DNA from: Massilia phyllostachyos
GTDB taxonomy: Bacteria; Pseudomonadota; Gammaproteobacteria; Burkholderiales; Burkholderiaceae_D
Direction of reading: 5' to 3'
Assembly (NCBI RefSeq): GCF_021044825.1
Contig: NZ_JAJNOC010000001.1
Span: 744,001 to 808,000 of the forward strand
Length of the DNA: 64,000 nucleotides
Position numbers and translations under genes: made by a program
In this document: piece after piece, positions 1 through 11,200 of the stretch
Numbering within the stretch: position 1 is the first letter of the stretch
Layout: every line of letters starts with the position of its first letter
Notes under the pieces: model-generated
Database searches by the model: none
Told to the model about the DNA's origin: nothing
Seen by the model: the letters and a program-made list of their open reading frames with translations, nothing else

Positions 1-832
1 GCTGATCTGGGGCGTGCTGTTCCTGAACGTCTCGGCCGGCATCGGCATCCTCGGCATGGCTTCCCCCTTGCTGCAGGAAGTCTTCGGCGGCCGCCTGATC
101 GGCATCGAGGCCGGCTTCAACGACCTCGACGCGGCGCAGAAGGGACAGATCGCGGCGATCGCCGCCGGCTTCACCGGCCTGCTGTCGCTGTTCAACATCG
201 GCGGCCGCTTCGCCTGGGCTTCCTGCTCGGACTACATCGGCCGCAAAGCCACCTATTTCGTCTTCCTCGGCCTCGGCTTCTTCCTGTACGCGGCGATCCC
301 GTCGATGGCGCACAACGGCCAGCTGGCCCTGTTCGTCGGCTTCATCTGCATCATCCTGTCGATGTACGGCGGCGGCTTCGCCACCGTGCCGGCCTACCTG
401 GCCGACCTGTTCGGCACCCAGATGGTCGGCGCCATCCACGGCCGCCTGCTCACCGCCTGGGCCGCCGCCGGCGTATTCGGCCCCATCCTGATCAACTACA
501 TCCGCGAATACCAGATCGAACACGGCGTGCCCAAGGCGCAGGCCTACGACATCACCATGTACGTGCTGGCGGGCCTGGTCGTGGTCGGCATCGTGCTCAA
601 TGCGATGATCAAGCCGCTCGACGACAAGTACTTCATGACCGACGCCGAGCTGGCCGCGGAGAAGAAGCTGGCGCAGGAGCGCGATCTCCCGGCCACCAGC
701 GGCGCACGCGCCGGCGGCACTGTCGCCACCGTCAACCCGGCGCTCACGGCGTTTGCCTGGATGTCGGTGGGGATCCCGCTGCTGTTCGGCATCTGGGTCA
801 CGCTGCAGAAGGCGGCGGTGTTGTTCAAGTAG
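1..832 (+). CDS. MFS transporter, oxalate/formate antiporter (OFA) type, 5' truncated by window edge
   Basis: The reading frame is open from the first bases of the window, so only the C-terminal ~276 residues are present and the start lies upstream. The protein is strongly hydrophobic with about seven membrane segments. It carries the MFS loop between segments as SDYIGRKATYF, and a segment MYGGGFATVPAYLADLFG typical of OFA-family carriers. A short cytoplasmic Glu/Lys-rich stretch precedes a final hydrophobic helix. OFA carriers exchange or take up small carboxylates such as oxalate and formate in the inner membrane. The next genes downstream on the same strand encode formate dehydrogenase, which fits a role in formate or oxalate supply; the substrate is inferred from family and context only. 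Confidence 0.8.
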   Translation, partial: LIWGVLFLNVSAGIGILGMASPLLQEVFGGRLIGIEAGFNDLDAAQKGQIAAIAAGFTGLLSLFNIGGRFAWASCSDYIGRKATYFVFLGLGFFLYAAIPSMAHNGQLALFVGFICIILSMYGGGFATVPAYLADLFGTQMVGAIHGRLLTAWAAAGVFGPILINYIREYQIEHGVPKAQAYDITMYVLAGLVVVGIVLNAMIKPLDDKYFMTDAELAAEKKLAQERDLPATSGARAGGTVATVNPALTAFAWMSVGIPLLFGIWVTLQKAAVLFK

Positions 833-855
833 GTCACGTACGTTGGCCGTGTCAA

Positions 856-883
856 GTAGGGTGGGCAGGTTTCCTGCCCACGC
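856..883. repeat. Dispersed palindromic repeat, copy 1
   Basis: GTAGGGTGGGCAG and CTGCCCACGCG flank a 5-base loop, so the element can form a hairpin. Related copies lie at 29743-29774, 42989-43033 and 49645-49732, always just outside coding regions. It sits between the MFS carrier and the formate dehydrogenase genes. Confidence 0.7.
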
Positions 884-955
884 GGTCAGCAGAACTTGAA
901 CTGCGACACCGCATCTAACAGAGTCAAGCTTTAACAGAACAAGCAGGGACGCACC

Positions 956-2655
<1,700 letters not shown>

Positions 2656-2659
<4 letters not shown>

Positions 2660-5457
2660 ACGCTCCCTCTCCCGTCGTCACGTTCGAGCTGAACGGCCGC
2701 GAAGTCCAGGCCCTGCAGCACGAAACCCTGATCGAGGTCGCCGCGCGCGAAGGCGTCGAGGTGCCGCGCCTGTGCTACAAGGAAGGCTTCGAGGCGGTCG
2801 GCAACTGCCGCTCCTGCATGGTGGAGATCGATGGCGAGCGGGTGCTGGCGCCCTCGTGCTGCCGCCACCCATCCGCCGGCATGAAGGTGAAGACCGACAG
2901 CCCGCGCGCCCTGAAGGCCCAGCAGATGGTGCTGGAACTGCTGCTGGCCGACATGCCGGAAGCCGAGTACACCCGCAGGAACGAGGTCGACCTGTGGGCC
3001 GAGAAGCTCGGCGTGGGCAAGCCGCGCTTCCCCGCCACCCGCGCGCAGCCGCAACTCGATGCGAGCCACGCCGCCATCACCGTCAACCTCGACGCCTGCA
3101 TCCAGTGCACGCGCTGCGTGCGCGCCTGCCGCGACGAGCAGGTCAACGACGTGATCGGCCTGGCCTTCCGCGGCGAGGGCGCCAAGATCGTGTTCGACCA
3201 GGACGACCCGATGGGGAATTCCACCTGCGTGGCCTGCGGCGAATGCGTGCAGGCCTGCCCGACCGGCGCCCTGATGCCGGCGCGGGGCGTGGCCCTGAAC
3301 ATCCCGGACAAGCAGGTCGATTCGGTCTGCCCCTATTGCGGCGTCGGCTGCCAGCTGACCTACAACGTCAAGGACAACAAGATTCTTTACGTCGAAGGCC
3401 GCCAGGGCCCGGCCAACCTGGGGCGCCTGTGCGTCAAGGGCCGCTACGGCTTCGACTATGCGCACCATCCGCACCGCCTCACCAAACCGCTGATCCGCCG
3501 CGAAGGCGTGCCGAAAAGCGGCGAGTTCACCATGGACCCGGACCGCGTGCTCGACGTATTCCGCGAAGCGAGCTGGGAAGAGGCCCTGGCGCTCGCCGGC
3601 GGCAAGCTGGCCGACATCCGCGATGCCCATGGCGGCGCGGCGCTGGCCGGCTTCGGCTCGGCCAAGGGCAGCAACGAGGAAGCGTATCTGTTCCAGAAGC
3701 TGGTGCGCACCGGGTTCAGGACCAACAACGTCGACCATTGCACCCGCCTGTGCCACGCCTCCTCGGTGTCAGCCCTGCTGGAAGGGATCGGCTCGGGCGC
3801 GGTGTCGAATCCGGTGATGGACGTGACCCGCGCCGAAGTCATCGTCATCATCGGCGCCAATCCGACCGTCAACCACCCGGTGGCCGCCACCTGGATCAAG
3901 AATGCGGTGAAGACGGGCGTCAAGCTGGTCGTGATGGACCCGCGCCGCTCCGACCTGGCGCGCCACGCCCACCGCTTCCTCCAGTTCAAGCCGGACACCG
4001 ACGTCGCCCTGCTCAACGCGATGATGCACGTGATCGTCCATGAAAAACTGGTGGACGAAGCCTTCATCGCCAGCCGTACCATCGGCTATGCCGAGCTGGA
4101 AGCCAACGTGGCCAACTACAGCCCGGAAGCGATGGCGCCGATCTGCGGCATCGATGCCGACACCATCCGCTACGTGGCGCGCCTGTACGCCACGTCAGCG
4201 GGCTCGATGATCCTGTGGGGCATGGGCATCTCGCAGCACGTGCACGGCACCGACAATGCGCGCTGCCTGATCGCATTGAGCCTCATGACGGGCCAGATCG
4301 GCCGCCCCGGCACCGGCCTGCATCCGCTGCGCGGCCAGAACAATGTGCAGGGCGCCTCGGACGCCGGGCTGATCCCGATGATGCTGCCGGACTACCAGCG
4401 CGTCGACAATCCAAGCGCGCGCGCCCGCTTCGAGCAGGCATGGGGCGCCACGCTCGACCCGAAACCCGGGCTGACGGTGGTCGAGATCATGGACGCGATC
4501 GATGCCGGGCAAATCCGCGGCATGTACATCATGGGCGAGAACCCGGCCATGTCCGACCCCGACGCCAACCACGCGCGCGCCGCGCTGGCCGCGCTGGAGC
4601 ACCTGGTGGTGCAGGACATCTTCCTGACCGAGACGGCCTACCTCGCCGACGTGATCCTGCCCGCATCCGCCTTCCCCGAGAAGACCGGCACCTTCACCAA
4701 CACCGACCGCCTGGTGCAACTGGGCCGCCAGGCCATCGACCCGCCGGGCGAGGCGAAACAGGATCTGTGGATCATCCAGCAGATGGCGAGCCGCCTCGGC
4801 CTGCCGTGGAATTACGGCAGCGTGGCGGAGGTGTTCGACGAGATGCGCCGCAATATGGCCAGCATCGGCGGCATCACCTGGGAGCGGCTGGAGAGGAATG
4901 GCGCCGTGGTCTACCCCTGCATGAACGAGGGCGACACGGGTGAGCCGGTGGTGTTCACCGAACTGTTCCCGCGCGAAGGCGGCAAGGCGCGCTTCGTCCC
5001 GGCCGACATCATTCCGGCCGACGAGCGGCCCGACGCCGAGTACCCGATGGTGCTCATCACCGGCCGCCAGCTCGAGCACTGGCATACGGGCAGCATGACG
5101 CGCCGCGCCGGCGTGCTCGACGCGATCGAGCCCGATCCGGTGGCGCTGGTGCATCCGCTCGACATGGAACGTCTGAACGTGAAACCGGGCGACGCCATCA
5201 CCATCGCCTCGCGCCGCGGCGAAGTGGTGCTGTATGCGCGCGCCGACGACAGCTCGCCGGTGGGCGCGATCTTCGTGCCCTTCTGTTACTACGAGGCGGC
5301 GATCAACCGCCTCACCAATGCGGCGCTCGACCCCTTCGGCAAGATCCCGGAATTCAAGTATTGCGCGATCAAGGTCGCGCCGGGCGGGGAGGTCGCACGC
5401 CAGGGCAGCTACGGTGGCGGCCAAATCCTGGCCGGCATGGCACAATTGGCAAGATGA
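2656..5457 (+). CDS. fdsA: Formate dehydrogenase, catalytic alpha subunit (bis-MGD, Fe-S)
   Basis: 933 residues; oxidises formate to CO2, or the reverse, at a molybdenum or tungsten bis-pyranopterin cofactor. Visible sites in order: plant-type [2Fe-2S] cysteines C40, C51, C54 and C69; two ferredoxin-type [4Fe-4S] motifs (C148, C151, C154, C158 and C191, C194, C197, C201); the dehydrogenase cluster C225, C228, C232, C259; and the active-site Cys366-His367 in HCTRLCHASSV, aligning with Sec-His of E. coli FdhF. No cysteines lie between residues 70 and 147, so the NuoG-type His/Cys3 cluster is not seen. The C-terminal ~110 residues form the molybdopterin-dinucleotide-binding domain (GRQLEHWHTGSMTRR). 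The gene is coupled to the beta subunit upstream (4-base overlap) and to fdhD downstream (4-base overlap). Confidence 0.93.
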
Positions 5458-6338
5458 GCCATCCGGAATCGCCACGCTACCGCCCTGAACTGTCCCAAGC
5501 CAGCGCCCGCCTCACCCACGAGGTGAGCGCGCTGGACGAGCGTGGCCGCGAATCCACCATCGCGATTCCGGCCGAACGCCCGCTGACGGTCTACGTCGAC
5601 AAGCGCGAGATCGTCACCCTGATGACCCTGGGCGGCGCGCCGGAAGCGCTGGTGCTGGGCTACCTGCGCAACCAGCGCCTGGTGCGGGCCTTGGAAGATA
5701 TCGTGTCGATCCAGGTCGACTGGTCGGTCGACGCGGTGGCGGTGGTCACGCGAAACGGCATCCTCGACATCGAGGAGCGCACGGCGAAGAAGGTCGTCAC
5801 CACCGGCTGCGGCCAGGGCTCGGTATTTGGCGGGCTGATGGACGAGGTCGACCAGATCGCGCTCCCCGAGGACGCGCGCCTGCGGCAGTCGGTGGTCTAC
5901 CGCATCGTCGAGACCATCCGCACCCAGCAATCGATCTACAAGCAGGCCGGCTCGGTGCATGGCTGCGCGCTGTTCTCCGATGCGGGTGAGCTTCTCTACT
6001 TCGTCGAAGACGTCGGCCGCCACAATGCGGTGGACGCCATCGCCGGCCTGATGTGGCTCGACGGCGTCGAAGGCGCGGACAAGGTGTTCTACACCACCGG
6101 CCGCCTGACCTCGGAGATGGTGATCAAGGGCGCGCAGATGGGCATTCCCTTCCTGCTGTCGCGTTCCGGCACCACGCAGATGGGCCACATGGTGGCCGAA
6201 CGGGTCGGCATGTCGCTGCTGGCGCGCTGCTCGGGCAAGCACTTCCTGCTGCTGGCCGGCCACGAGCGCCTGGTGTTCGAGCCCGGTCTGCTGGAGCCCC
6301 TGAATGCGCCCCGGTCCGTCCCCGCCAGCGTGGCCTGA
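5454..6338 (+). CDS. fdhD: FdhD, formate dehydrogenase accessory sulfurtransferase
   Basis: 294 residues. FdhD moves sulfur from a cysteine desulfurase to the Mo/W-bis-MGD cofactor, which formate dehydrogenases need for activity. Family features are EVGRHNAVD-like EDVGRHNAVDAIAG, the FYTTGRLTSEMVIKGAQMGIPFLLSRS block, and the cysteine loop. The loop reads TTGCGQGSVFGG, so only the first cysteine of the E. coli CxxC motif is kept. The ATG at 5454 overlaps the stop of the alpha subunit; longer readings starting upstream inside that gene are unlikely. Its own stop overlaps the ATG of the tungstate permease by one base. Confidence 0.93.
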   Translation: MSHPESPRYRPELSQASARLTHEVSALDERGRESTIAIPAERPLTVYVDKREIVTLMTLGGAPEALVLGYLRNQRLVRALEDIVSIQVDWSVDAVAVVTRNGILDIEERTAKKVVTTGCGQGSVFGGLMDEVDQIALPEDARLRQSVVYRIVETIRTQQSIYKQAGSVHGCALFSDAGELLYFVEDVGRHNAVDAIAGLMWLDGVEGADKVFYTTGRLTSEMVIKGAQMGIPFLLSRSGTTQMGHMVAERVGMSLLARCSGKHFLLLAGHERLVFEPGLLEPLNAPRSVPASVA

Positions 6339-7045
6339 TGTCGCTGCTGGACGCCATCGCGCACGCCTTCCGGCTGCTGTTCTCGGGCGATGCCGCCTTG
6401 TGGCACATCGTCTGGGTCTCGCTCAAGACCAGTGTCCTCGGCCTGCTGCTGGCGGCGCCGCCGGCGGTCTTCCTCGGCTACGTGATCGCCATGCACCGCT
6501 TCCCGGGCCGGCGCGTGGCGGTCTGGATCGCCCAGGCCGCGCTGTCGCTGCCGACGGTGCTCATCGGCCTGCTGCTGTATCTGCTGCTCTCGCGCCGCGG
6601 GCCGATGGGCGGGCTCGAATGGCTGTTCTCGCAGCAGGGCGTGGTGCTGGGCCAGATGGTGATCGGCCTGCCGGTGCTGCTGGCGTTTACCCTGGCCGCG
6701 GTGCAGGCGCTCGATCCGCGCTATGCCGAGACGGCCGTGGCCCTGGGCGCCTCGCGCTGGCGCGTGATGACCACCGTGCTGCACGAGGCGAGATATGGCG
6801 TGATGGCGGCCGTGATCAGCGGCTTCGGGAGGGTGATCTCGGAAGTCGGCTGCGCGCTGATGGTGGGCGGGAACATCGAAGGACAGACCCGCACCATCAC
6901 CACCGCGATCGCGCTCGAGACCAGCAAGGGCGAGTTCGCGCAGGGGATCGCGCTTGGCATCGTCCTGGTGACCCTGGCCCTGTTCATGAACGGCGTACTG
7001 GTGCTGCTGCAGGGCGAGGCGAATACGGCGGGGGGACGAATTTGA
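6338..7045 (+). CDS. tupB: Tungstate ABC transporter, permease TupB
   Basis: 235 residues with about five to six hydrophobic segments. The binding-protein-dependent permease signature is visible in ETAVALGASRWRVMTTVL, the EAA-type loop that docks on the ATPase. Small single-permease importers of this length next to a TupA-type binding protein are TupB-like. It would form the inner-membrane channel for tungstate. The ATG at 6338 overlaps the fdhD stop (TGATG); earlier in-frame starts lie inside fdhD and lack the membrane profile. It ends overlapping the TTG start of the ATPase gene. Confidence 0.88.
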   Translation: MSLLDAIAHAFRLLFSGDAALWHIVWVSLKTSVLGLLLAAPPAVFLGYVIAMHRFPGRRVAVWIAQAALSLPTVLIGLLLYLLLSRRGPMGGLEWLFSQQGVVLGQMVIGLPVLLAFTLAAVQALDPRYAETAVALGASRWRVMTTVLHEARYGVMAAVISGFGRVISEVGCALMVGGNIEGQTRTITTAIALETSKGEFAQGIALGIVLVTLALFMNGVLVLLQGEANTAGGRI

Positions 7046-7701
7046 AATCCTTGAGTCTGCTCACCATCCACGGCATGCGCAAGCGCCACGGCGAGCGCCT
7101 GCTGTTCGAGATCGATACCTTGACCATCGAAGCCGCGGCCGGCTACGTGCTCACCGGCGTGAACGGCGCCGGCAAGTCCACCCTGCTGCGCATGTTCGCC
7201 GGCCTGGAACGGTGCGAGGCCTGCACGGTCGAATTCGATGGCGAGCGGCTGCCGCTGCATCCCTATCCGGCCGCTTTGCGCAAGGCGATCGTCTTCGTGC
7301 ACCAGCATCCGATCATGTTCTCGACCAGCGTGTTCCACAACATCGCCTACGGCCTGCTGGCGCGCGGCGAGAGTAAACGCGCCGTCGCGCCGGTGGTCGA
7401 GGCCGCGATGCATTGGGCCGGCGTCGAGCACCTGCGCGACACCGATCCCACCCGCCTGTCGGGCGGCGAGAAGCAGCGCGTGGCGCTGGCGCGCGCACGC
7501 GTGCTGCAGCCGCGCCTCCTGCTGCTCGACGAGCCGACCGCCAACCTGGATGGCCCCGCGCGCGAACAGGTGATGGCCCTGATTCCCACCCTGCTCGATG
7601 CAGGGGGCAGCGTGGTGATGGCCTGCCACGACCGCGACCTGATCGGGCTCCCCGGCATCCACCGCCTCAAACTGCGCGATGGACGCCTCGAGTATCGCTA
7701 A
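7042..7701 (+). CDS. tupC: Tungstate ABC transporter, ATP-binding protein TupC
   Basis: 219 residues with Walker A GVNGAGKST, signature LSGGEKQRVALARAR, Walker B LLLLDEPTANLD and the switch histidine in ACHDRD. It powers the TupB channel. The start is inferred as TTG at 7042, overlapping the tupB stop by four bases (TTGA) and giving MKSLSLLTIHGMRKRHGE; a later ATG (at 7075, within HGMRK) would remove the first beta strand of the nucleotide-binding fold. Homologous ATPases serve molybdate or tungstate; the adjacent TupA argues for tungstate. Confidence 0.88.
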   Translation: MKSLSLLTIHGMRKRHGERLLFEIDTLTIEAAAGYVLTGVNGAGKSTLLRMFAGLERCEACTVEFDGERLPLHPYPAALRKAIVFVHQHPIMFSTSVFHNIAYGLLARGESKRAVAPVVEAAMHWAGVEHLRDTDPTRLSGGEKQRVALARARVLQPRLLLLDEPTANLDGPAREQVMALIPTLLDAGGSVVMACHDRDLIGLPGIHRLKLRDGRLEYR

Positions 7702-7717
7702 TACTAGGAGAACAACC

Positions 7718-8524
7718 ATGCAACGCCGACCATTCATTACCCTGCTGCTCAGCCTCGCCCTGGCCACGCCGTTCGCGCAAGCCCAGGAAACGCTGCGCCT
7801 GTCGACCACCACCAGCACCGAGAACTCGGGCCTGCTGAAATACCTGCTGCCGACCTTCGAAGCCAAGACCGGCATGAAAGTCGCCGTGATCTCGGTCGGC
7901 ACCGGCAAGGCCCTGGAACTGGGCAAGAACGGCGACGTCGACGTCACCCTGGTGCACGCGCGCGCGATGGAAGACAAGTTCGTCGCCGAGGGTTGGGGTG
8001 TGGACCGCCGCGACGTGATGTACAACGACTTCATCGTCGTCGGCCCTGCCAACGACCCGGCCGGCGTCAAGGGCAACAAGGACGTGATCGCGGCCTTCCA
8101 GAAGATCGCCTCCAGCGGCAACAAGTTCATCTCGCGCGGCGACAATTCCGGCACCGACGTGATGGAGAAGGGCTACTGGCAGCAGGCAGGAACGAAGCCG
8201 GCGGGCGCCAGCTACGTGTCGGCGGGCCTGGGCATGGGCGAGGTGCTGAACATGGCCGCCGAGATGCGCGCCTACACCCTGACCGACCGCGCCACCTATG
8301 GCGCCTATAAGGCCAAGACCGGCCTGGCGATCCTGGTCGAAGGCGACAAGCGCATGGTCAACCCCTACGGCATCATCGCGGTCAATCCGGCCAAGCACAA
8401 GGGCGTGAACTACAAGGGCGCCAAGCAGCTGATCGAATGGATCACGTCCGCCGAAGGCCAGGCCAGGATCGCCGCCTTCAAGCCGGACGGCGAGCAGCTG
8501 TTCTTCCCGACCGCCGCCAAGTAA
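7718..8524 (+). CDS. tupA: Tungstate-binding periplasmic protein TupA
   Basis: 268 residues. A signal peptide (basic MQRR, hydrophobic core, cleavage near AQA-QE) leads to the mature protein beginning ETLRLSTTTSTENSGLL. The TTTS motif near the mature N terminus and the following GTGKALELGKNGDVDVTLVHAR are hallmarks of TupA, which binds tungstate very selectively over molybdate. ATG at 7718 is preceded by AGGAG at 7706-7710. It is the last gene of the formate dehydrogenase-tungstate run. Its last 47 bases overlap the convergent MFS gene. Confidence 0.93.
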   Translation: MQRRPFITLLLSLALATPFAQAQETLRLSTTTSTENSGLLKYLLPTFEAKTGMKVAVISVGTGKALELGKNGDVDVTLVHARAMEDKFVAEGWGVDRRDVMYNDFIVVGPANDPAGVKGNKDVIAAFQKIASSGNKFISRGDNSGTDVMEKGYWQQAGTKPAGASYVSAGLGMGEVLNMAAEMRAYTLTDRATYGAYKAKTGLAILVEGDKRMVNPYGIIAVNPAKHKGVNYKGAKQLIEWITSAEGQARIAAFKPDGEQLFFPTAAK

Positions 8525-9590
8525 GAGCAGCCGCGCCGGCCAGCAGCAGGGCGGCCATGAAGGTGATACGCATGCCGCTCGCTGCGTACAACATGCCCAT
8601 GACCGAGGCGCCCGCCGCCAGGCCGAGATTGCGCGACAGGGCCAGCAGGCCGGAGACCGCGCCGCGCCGGGCGCTATCGCAAGTCGCCATCACGGCGCTG
8701 TTGTTCGCGGCTTGGAACAGCGCGTAGCCGGTGGTCAGCAGCATCAGCGGGAGCACATAGCCGGCGATCGTCGCGGGGAGCAGCGCCAGCAGCGCGCAGC
8801 CCGCCGCCGCGCATATCAAACCGATGCGGCCGACGCGGGACGCGCCATGGCGGTCCACCGCGCGACCCGCCGGCACGCCGGCCAGCGCCGCCGCCAGCGG
8901 CCCGCAGGCCATCGCCAGGCCGACCGCCGCGCTGCCCAGCCCCAGGGTGCGCGCCAGGTGGAAGGGACCGATCACCATGGTCGCCATCACCAGGGCCGAC
9001 ATCGCGCCATTCGCCAGCAGTTCGGCCCACGGCGTCGCTCCTTTGGCCGCGACCGCGGCGCGGCTGGCTTCATGCGGCAGGCTGCGCCAGGCCAGCACGA
9101 AGGCAAGCACGCCCGGCGGGACGACGGCCGCGAACAGCGCCGGCCAGCCGAACGCCGCGAGCAGCAGTCCGCCGACGGCGGGGCCGAGCGTGGTGCCGGC
9201 GGCGGACATGGTGCCCAGCAGCCCGACCGCGCGGCCGCTGCCGGCGGCGAAGGGCAGGGTGAGGACCAGCATCGTGGACGCGCCGGCGCCCTGCAGCGCC
9301 CGCGCCGCCACCAGCAGCGGCAGCGAGGGCGCCAGCGCGCAGGCGGCGGACGCAGCGCAGAACAGGGCGATCCCGGCCAGCAGCACGCGGCGCCGGCCAT
9401 GGCGGTCGCCGAGCCGCCCGGCCACCACCGCCATTGCCGTGCCGGCGGCCAGGTAGGCCAGCACGATCCACTGGATGCGCGCGTAGGGCGCGGCGAAGTG
9501 CGCGGCGAAGGCGGGCAGGCCGACGTTGGCAATGCCGGCGCCGAGCGCGGCGAGAAAGGTCGAGAGGGAGAGGGCGGAGGCGGCGTTCAT
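8478..9590 (-). CDS. MFS transporter, drug-efflux-like
   Basis: 370 residues, almost wholly hydrophobic, about 11-12 membrane helices. The MFS motif A appears as GRLGDRHGRRRVLLAG, and a motif-C-like stretch GAGIANVGLPAF/AAGTTLGPAVGGLLL suggests a proton-driven exporter of the DHA type. It is somewhat short for the family and ends in an Arg-rich tail. It is divergently arranged with a LysR regulator 90 bases away, the usual layout for a regulated exporter; substrate unknown. Its 3' end overlaps the end of tupA on the opposite strand by 47 bases. Confidence 0.82.
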   Translation of the reverse strand: MNAASALSLSTFLAALGAGIANVGLPAFAAHFAAPYARIQWIVLAYLAAGTAMAVVAGRLGDRHGRRRVLLAGIALFCAASAACALAPSLPLLVAARALQGAGASTMLVLTLPFAAGSGRAVGLLGTMSAAGTTLGPAVGGLLLAAFGWPALFAAVVPPGVLAFVLAWRSLPHEASRAAVAAKGATPWAELLANGAMSALVMATMVIGPFHLARTLGLGSAAVGLAMACGPLAAALAGVPAGRAVDRHGASRVGRIGLICAAAGCALLALLPATIAGYVLPLMLLTTGYALFQAANNSAVMATCDSARRGAVSGLLALSRNLGLAAGASVMGMLYAASGMRITFMAALLLAGAAALTWRRSGRTAARRPA

Positions 9591-9680
9591 GTCTCCAGCT
9601 TAGGTCGCAGCGAGCGATGGCGGAAGACGCACGGGTTGCAATGAATACCTGCGCGAAACGCCATGATGTAGACTCGCGGG

Positions 9681-10562
9681 ATGGATCAACCGGACTTCAA
9701 CCTGCTCGTCACGCTCGACGCCGTGCTGACCGAAGGCAGCGTGGCCGGCGCTGCCCGCCGCCTGAACCTGAGCGCCTCGGCCATGAGCCGCGCGCTGGCG
9801 CGCCTGCGCGAGACCACCAGCGACCCGCTGCTGGTGCGCGCCGGACGCGGCCTGGTGCCGACGCCACGCGCGCTCGAACTGCGCGAGCCGGTGCACCGCC
9901 TGGTCGAGGAAGCGCTGGCGGCGCTGCGGCCGGCCGCGCCGCTCGACCTGTCGACGCTCGCGCGCACCTTCACGCTGCGCACGCGCGAAGGCTTCGTCGA
10001 GAATTTCGGCGCCGTGCTGGTCGCGCGGGTTGCCGCGGAAGCGCCCGGCGTGCGCCTGCACTTCATGCCGAAGGCCGACCGCGAAACCACCTTGCTGCGC
10101 GACGGGACGGTCGACCTGGAAACCGGCATCGTCGGTGCGGAGGCCGATCCGGAAGTGCGCACCCGCGCGCTGTTTCAGGATCGTTTTATCGGCGTGGTCC
10201 GCGCCGGCCATCCGCTCGCGCGCGGCAGGATGACGCTGGCGCGCTACCTGGCCGCCAGCCACGTGCTGGTGGCGCGCCAGGGTGGACGGCAGTCGCCGGT
10301 GGACGTGGCTTTGCAAGGCGCTGAACGAAGCATCGCCGCCACCACCGGCAGCTTCGCCGCCGCACTGGCGCTGGCGCGGGCGAGCGACATGGTCGCCACG
10401 GTGCCGGCGCGCCAGACCGGTGTGCTGCGCGAGGGCATGCACAGTTTCGATCTGCCGATCGAGGTGCCGCCGCTGACGGTGTCGATGCTGTGGCACCCGC
10501 GCATGGACGCCGACCAGGCCCACCGCTGGTTGCGCGGCCTGGTGCTCGAGACCTGCGCCTGA
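9681..10562 (+). CDS. LysR-family transcriptional regulator
   Basis: 293 residues. The N-terminal winged helix-turn-helix covers residues ~5-65, with EGSVAGAARRLNLSASAMSR as the DNA-binding helix pair. The rest is the periplasmic-binding-like effector domain. The subgroup with FNLLVTLDAVLTEGS and LARLRETTSDPLLVRAGRGLVPTPRA is the NodD/LinR-like class. It is transcribed away from the MFS gene with a 90-base shared upstream region (9591-9680), so it probably controls that exporter and itself. Effector unknown. Confidence 0.92.
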   Translation: MDQPDFNLLVTLDAVLTEGSVAGAARRLNLSASAMSRALARLRETTSDPLLVRAGRGLVPTPRALELREPVHRLVEEALAALRPAAPLDLSTLARTFTLRTREGFVENFGAVLVARVAAEAPGVRLHFMPKADRETTLLRDGTVDLETGIVGAEADPEVRTRALFQDRFIGVVRAGHPLARGRMTLARYLAASHVLVARQGGRQSPVDVALQGAERSIAATTGSFAAALALARASDMVATVPARQTGVLREGMHSFDLPIEVPPLTVSMLWHPRMDADQAHRWLRGLVLETCA

Positions 10563-11174
10563 CTAGGCGCTGGCGAGGTTGCGCCGCGCCTGCGCCTCGA
10601 AGCGCGCGACCATCGTGTCTGTCGTGTAGATGCGCGCGCGGTCGAGGAAGCCGCGCAGGACTTCGCGCCGCTTGACCGCGAACACGTCCGGCGGGACCCA
10701 GGCATACTCGGCGCGGATCTGCGCTTCGTACTCGGCGAAGCGCGCTTCGTCGCTGCCCAGGATGGCGAGGTCGATGTCGACCAGGAGCGCGCTGTCCGGC
10801 GTACCTGGTGAGGCGGCGGCGCCGTGGCAGGTCGCCATGATCAGCGCCTCGACACGCTCGCAGGCATCCTTCGCCAGGCCGGCGTCACCCAGGGCCTGGA
10901 CGGCCCACTGCGCCGAGCGCGCCTCGTTGTCGTGCGCACGCACGTCGTAGACGGCGTCATGGAACCAGAGCGCGAGCACGACTTCCTCGGGATGCGTCAT
11001 CTCCTCGCGCAGTCCATCGGCGAGCGTGAGGCATTCCGTCAGGTGCTGCAGCGTGTGGTAGTGCCGCTGTGGTTCCGACCAGGCGTCGAGGAGCCGGTTG
11101 TACAAGCCTGCCGGCTCGGCGACGCCGAGCGTGCGCCATGCGGCAGTCCATCCTTTCGCCGCGCGGCGATCCAT
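10563..11174 (-). CDS. HD-superfamily metal-dependent phosphohydrolase-like protein
   Basis: 203 residues. HYHTLQHL, LWFHDAVYD and the later DIDLAILGS supply the histidine and aspartate metal ligands of the HD fold. This family of about 200-residue predicted phosphohydrolases is widespread in proteobacteria and has no settled substrate. The ATG at 11174 gives MDRRAAKGWTAAW, with the first helix intact. It ends one base after the convergent LysR gene, so the two genes abut tail to tail. Confidence 0.82.
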   Translation of the reverse strand: MDRRAAKGWTAAWRTLGVAEPAGLYNRLLDAWSEPQRHYHTLQHLTECLTLADGLREEMTHPEEVVLALWFHDAVYDVRAHDNEARSAQWAVQALGDAGLAKDACERVEALIMATCHGAAASPGTPDSALLVDIDLAILGSDEARFAEYEAQIRAEYAWVPPDVFAVKRREVLRGFLDRARIYTTDTMVARFEAQARRNLASA

Positions 11175-11200
11175 GGCGCTGCCTCAGGCGCAAGACAACA

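Noticed and set aside
833..955. Moco/tungsten-cofactor riboswitch or ModE site before the formate dehydrogenase operon
   Set aside because: Only the dispersed palindrome and short unstructured sequence are visible; no recognisable aptamer or ModE-like inverted repeat.
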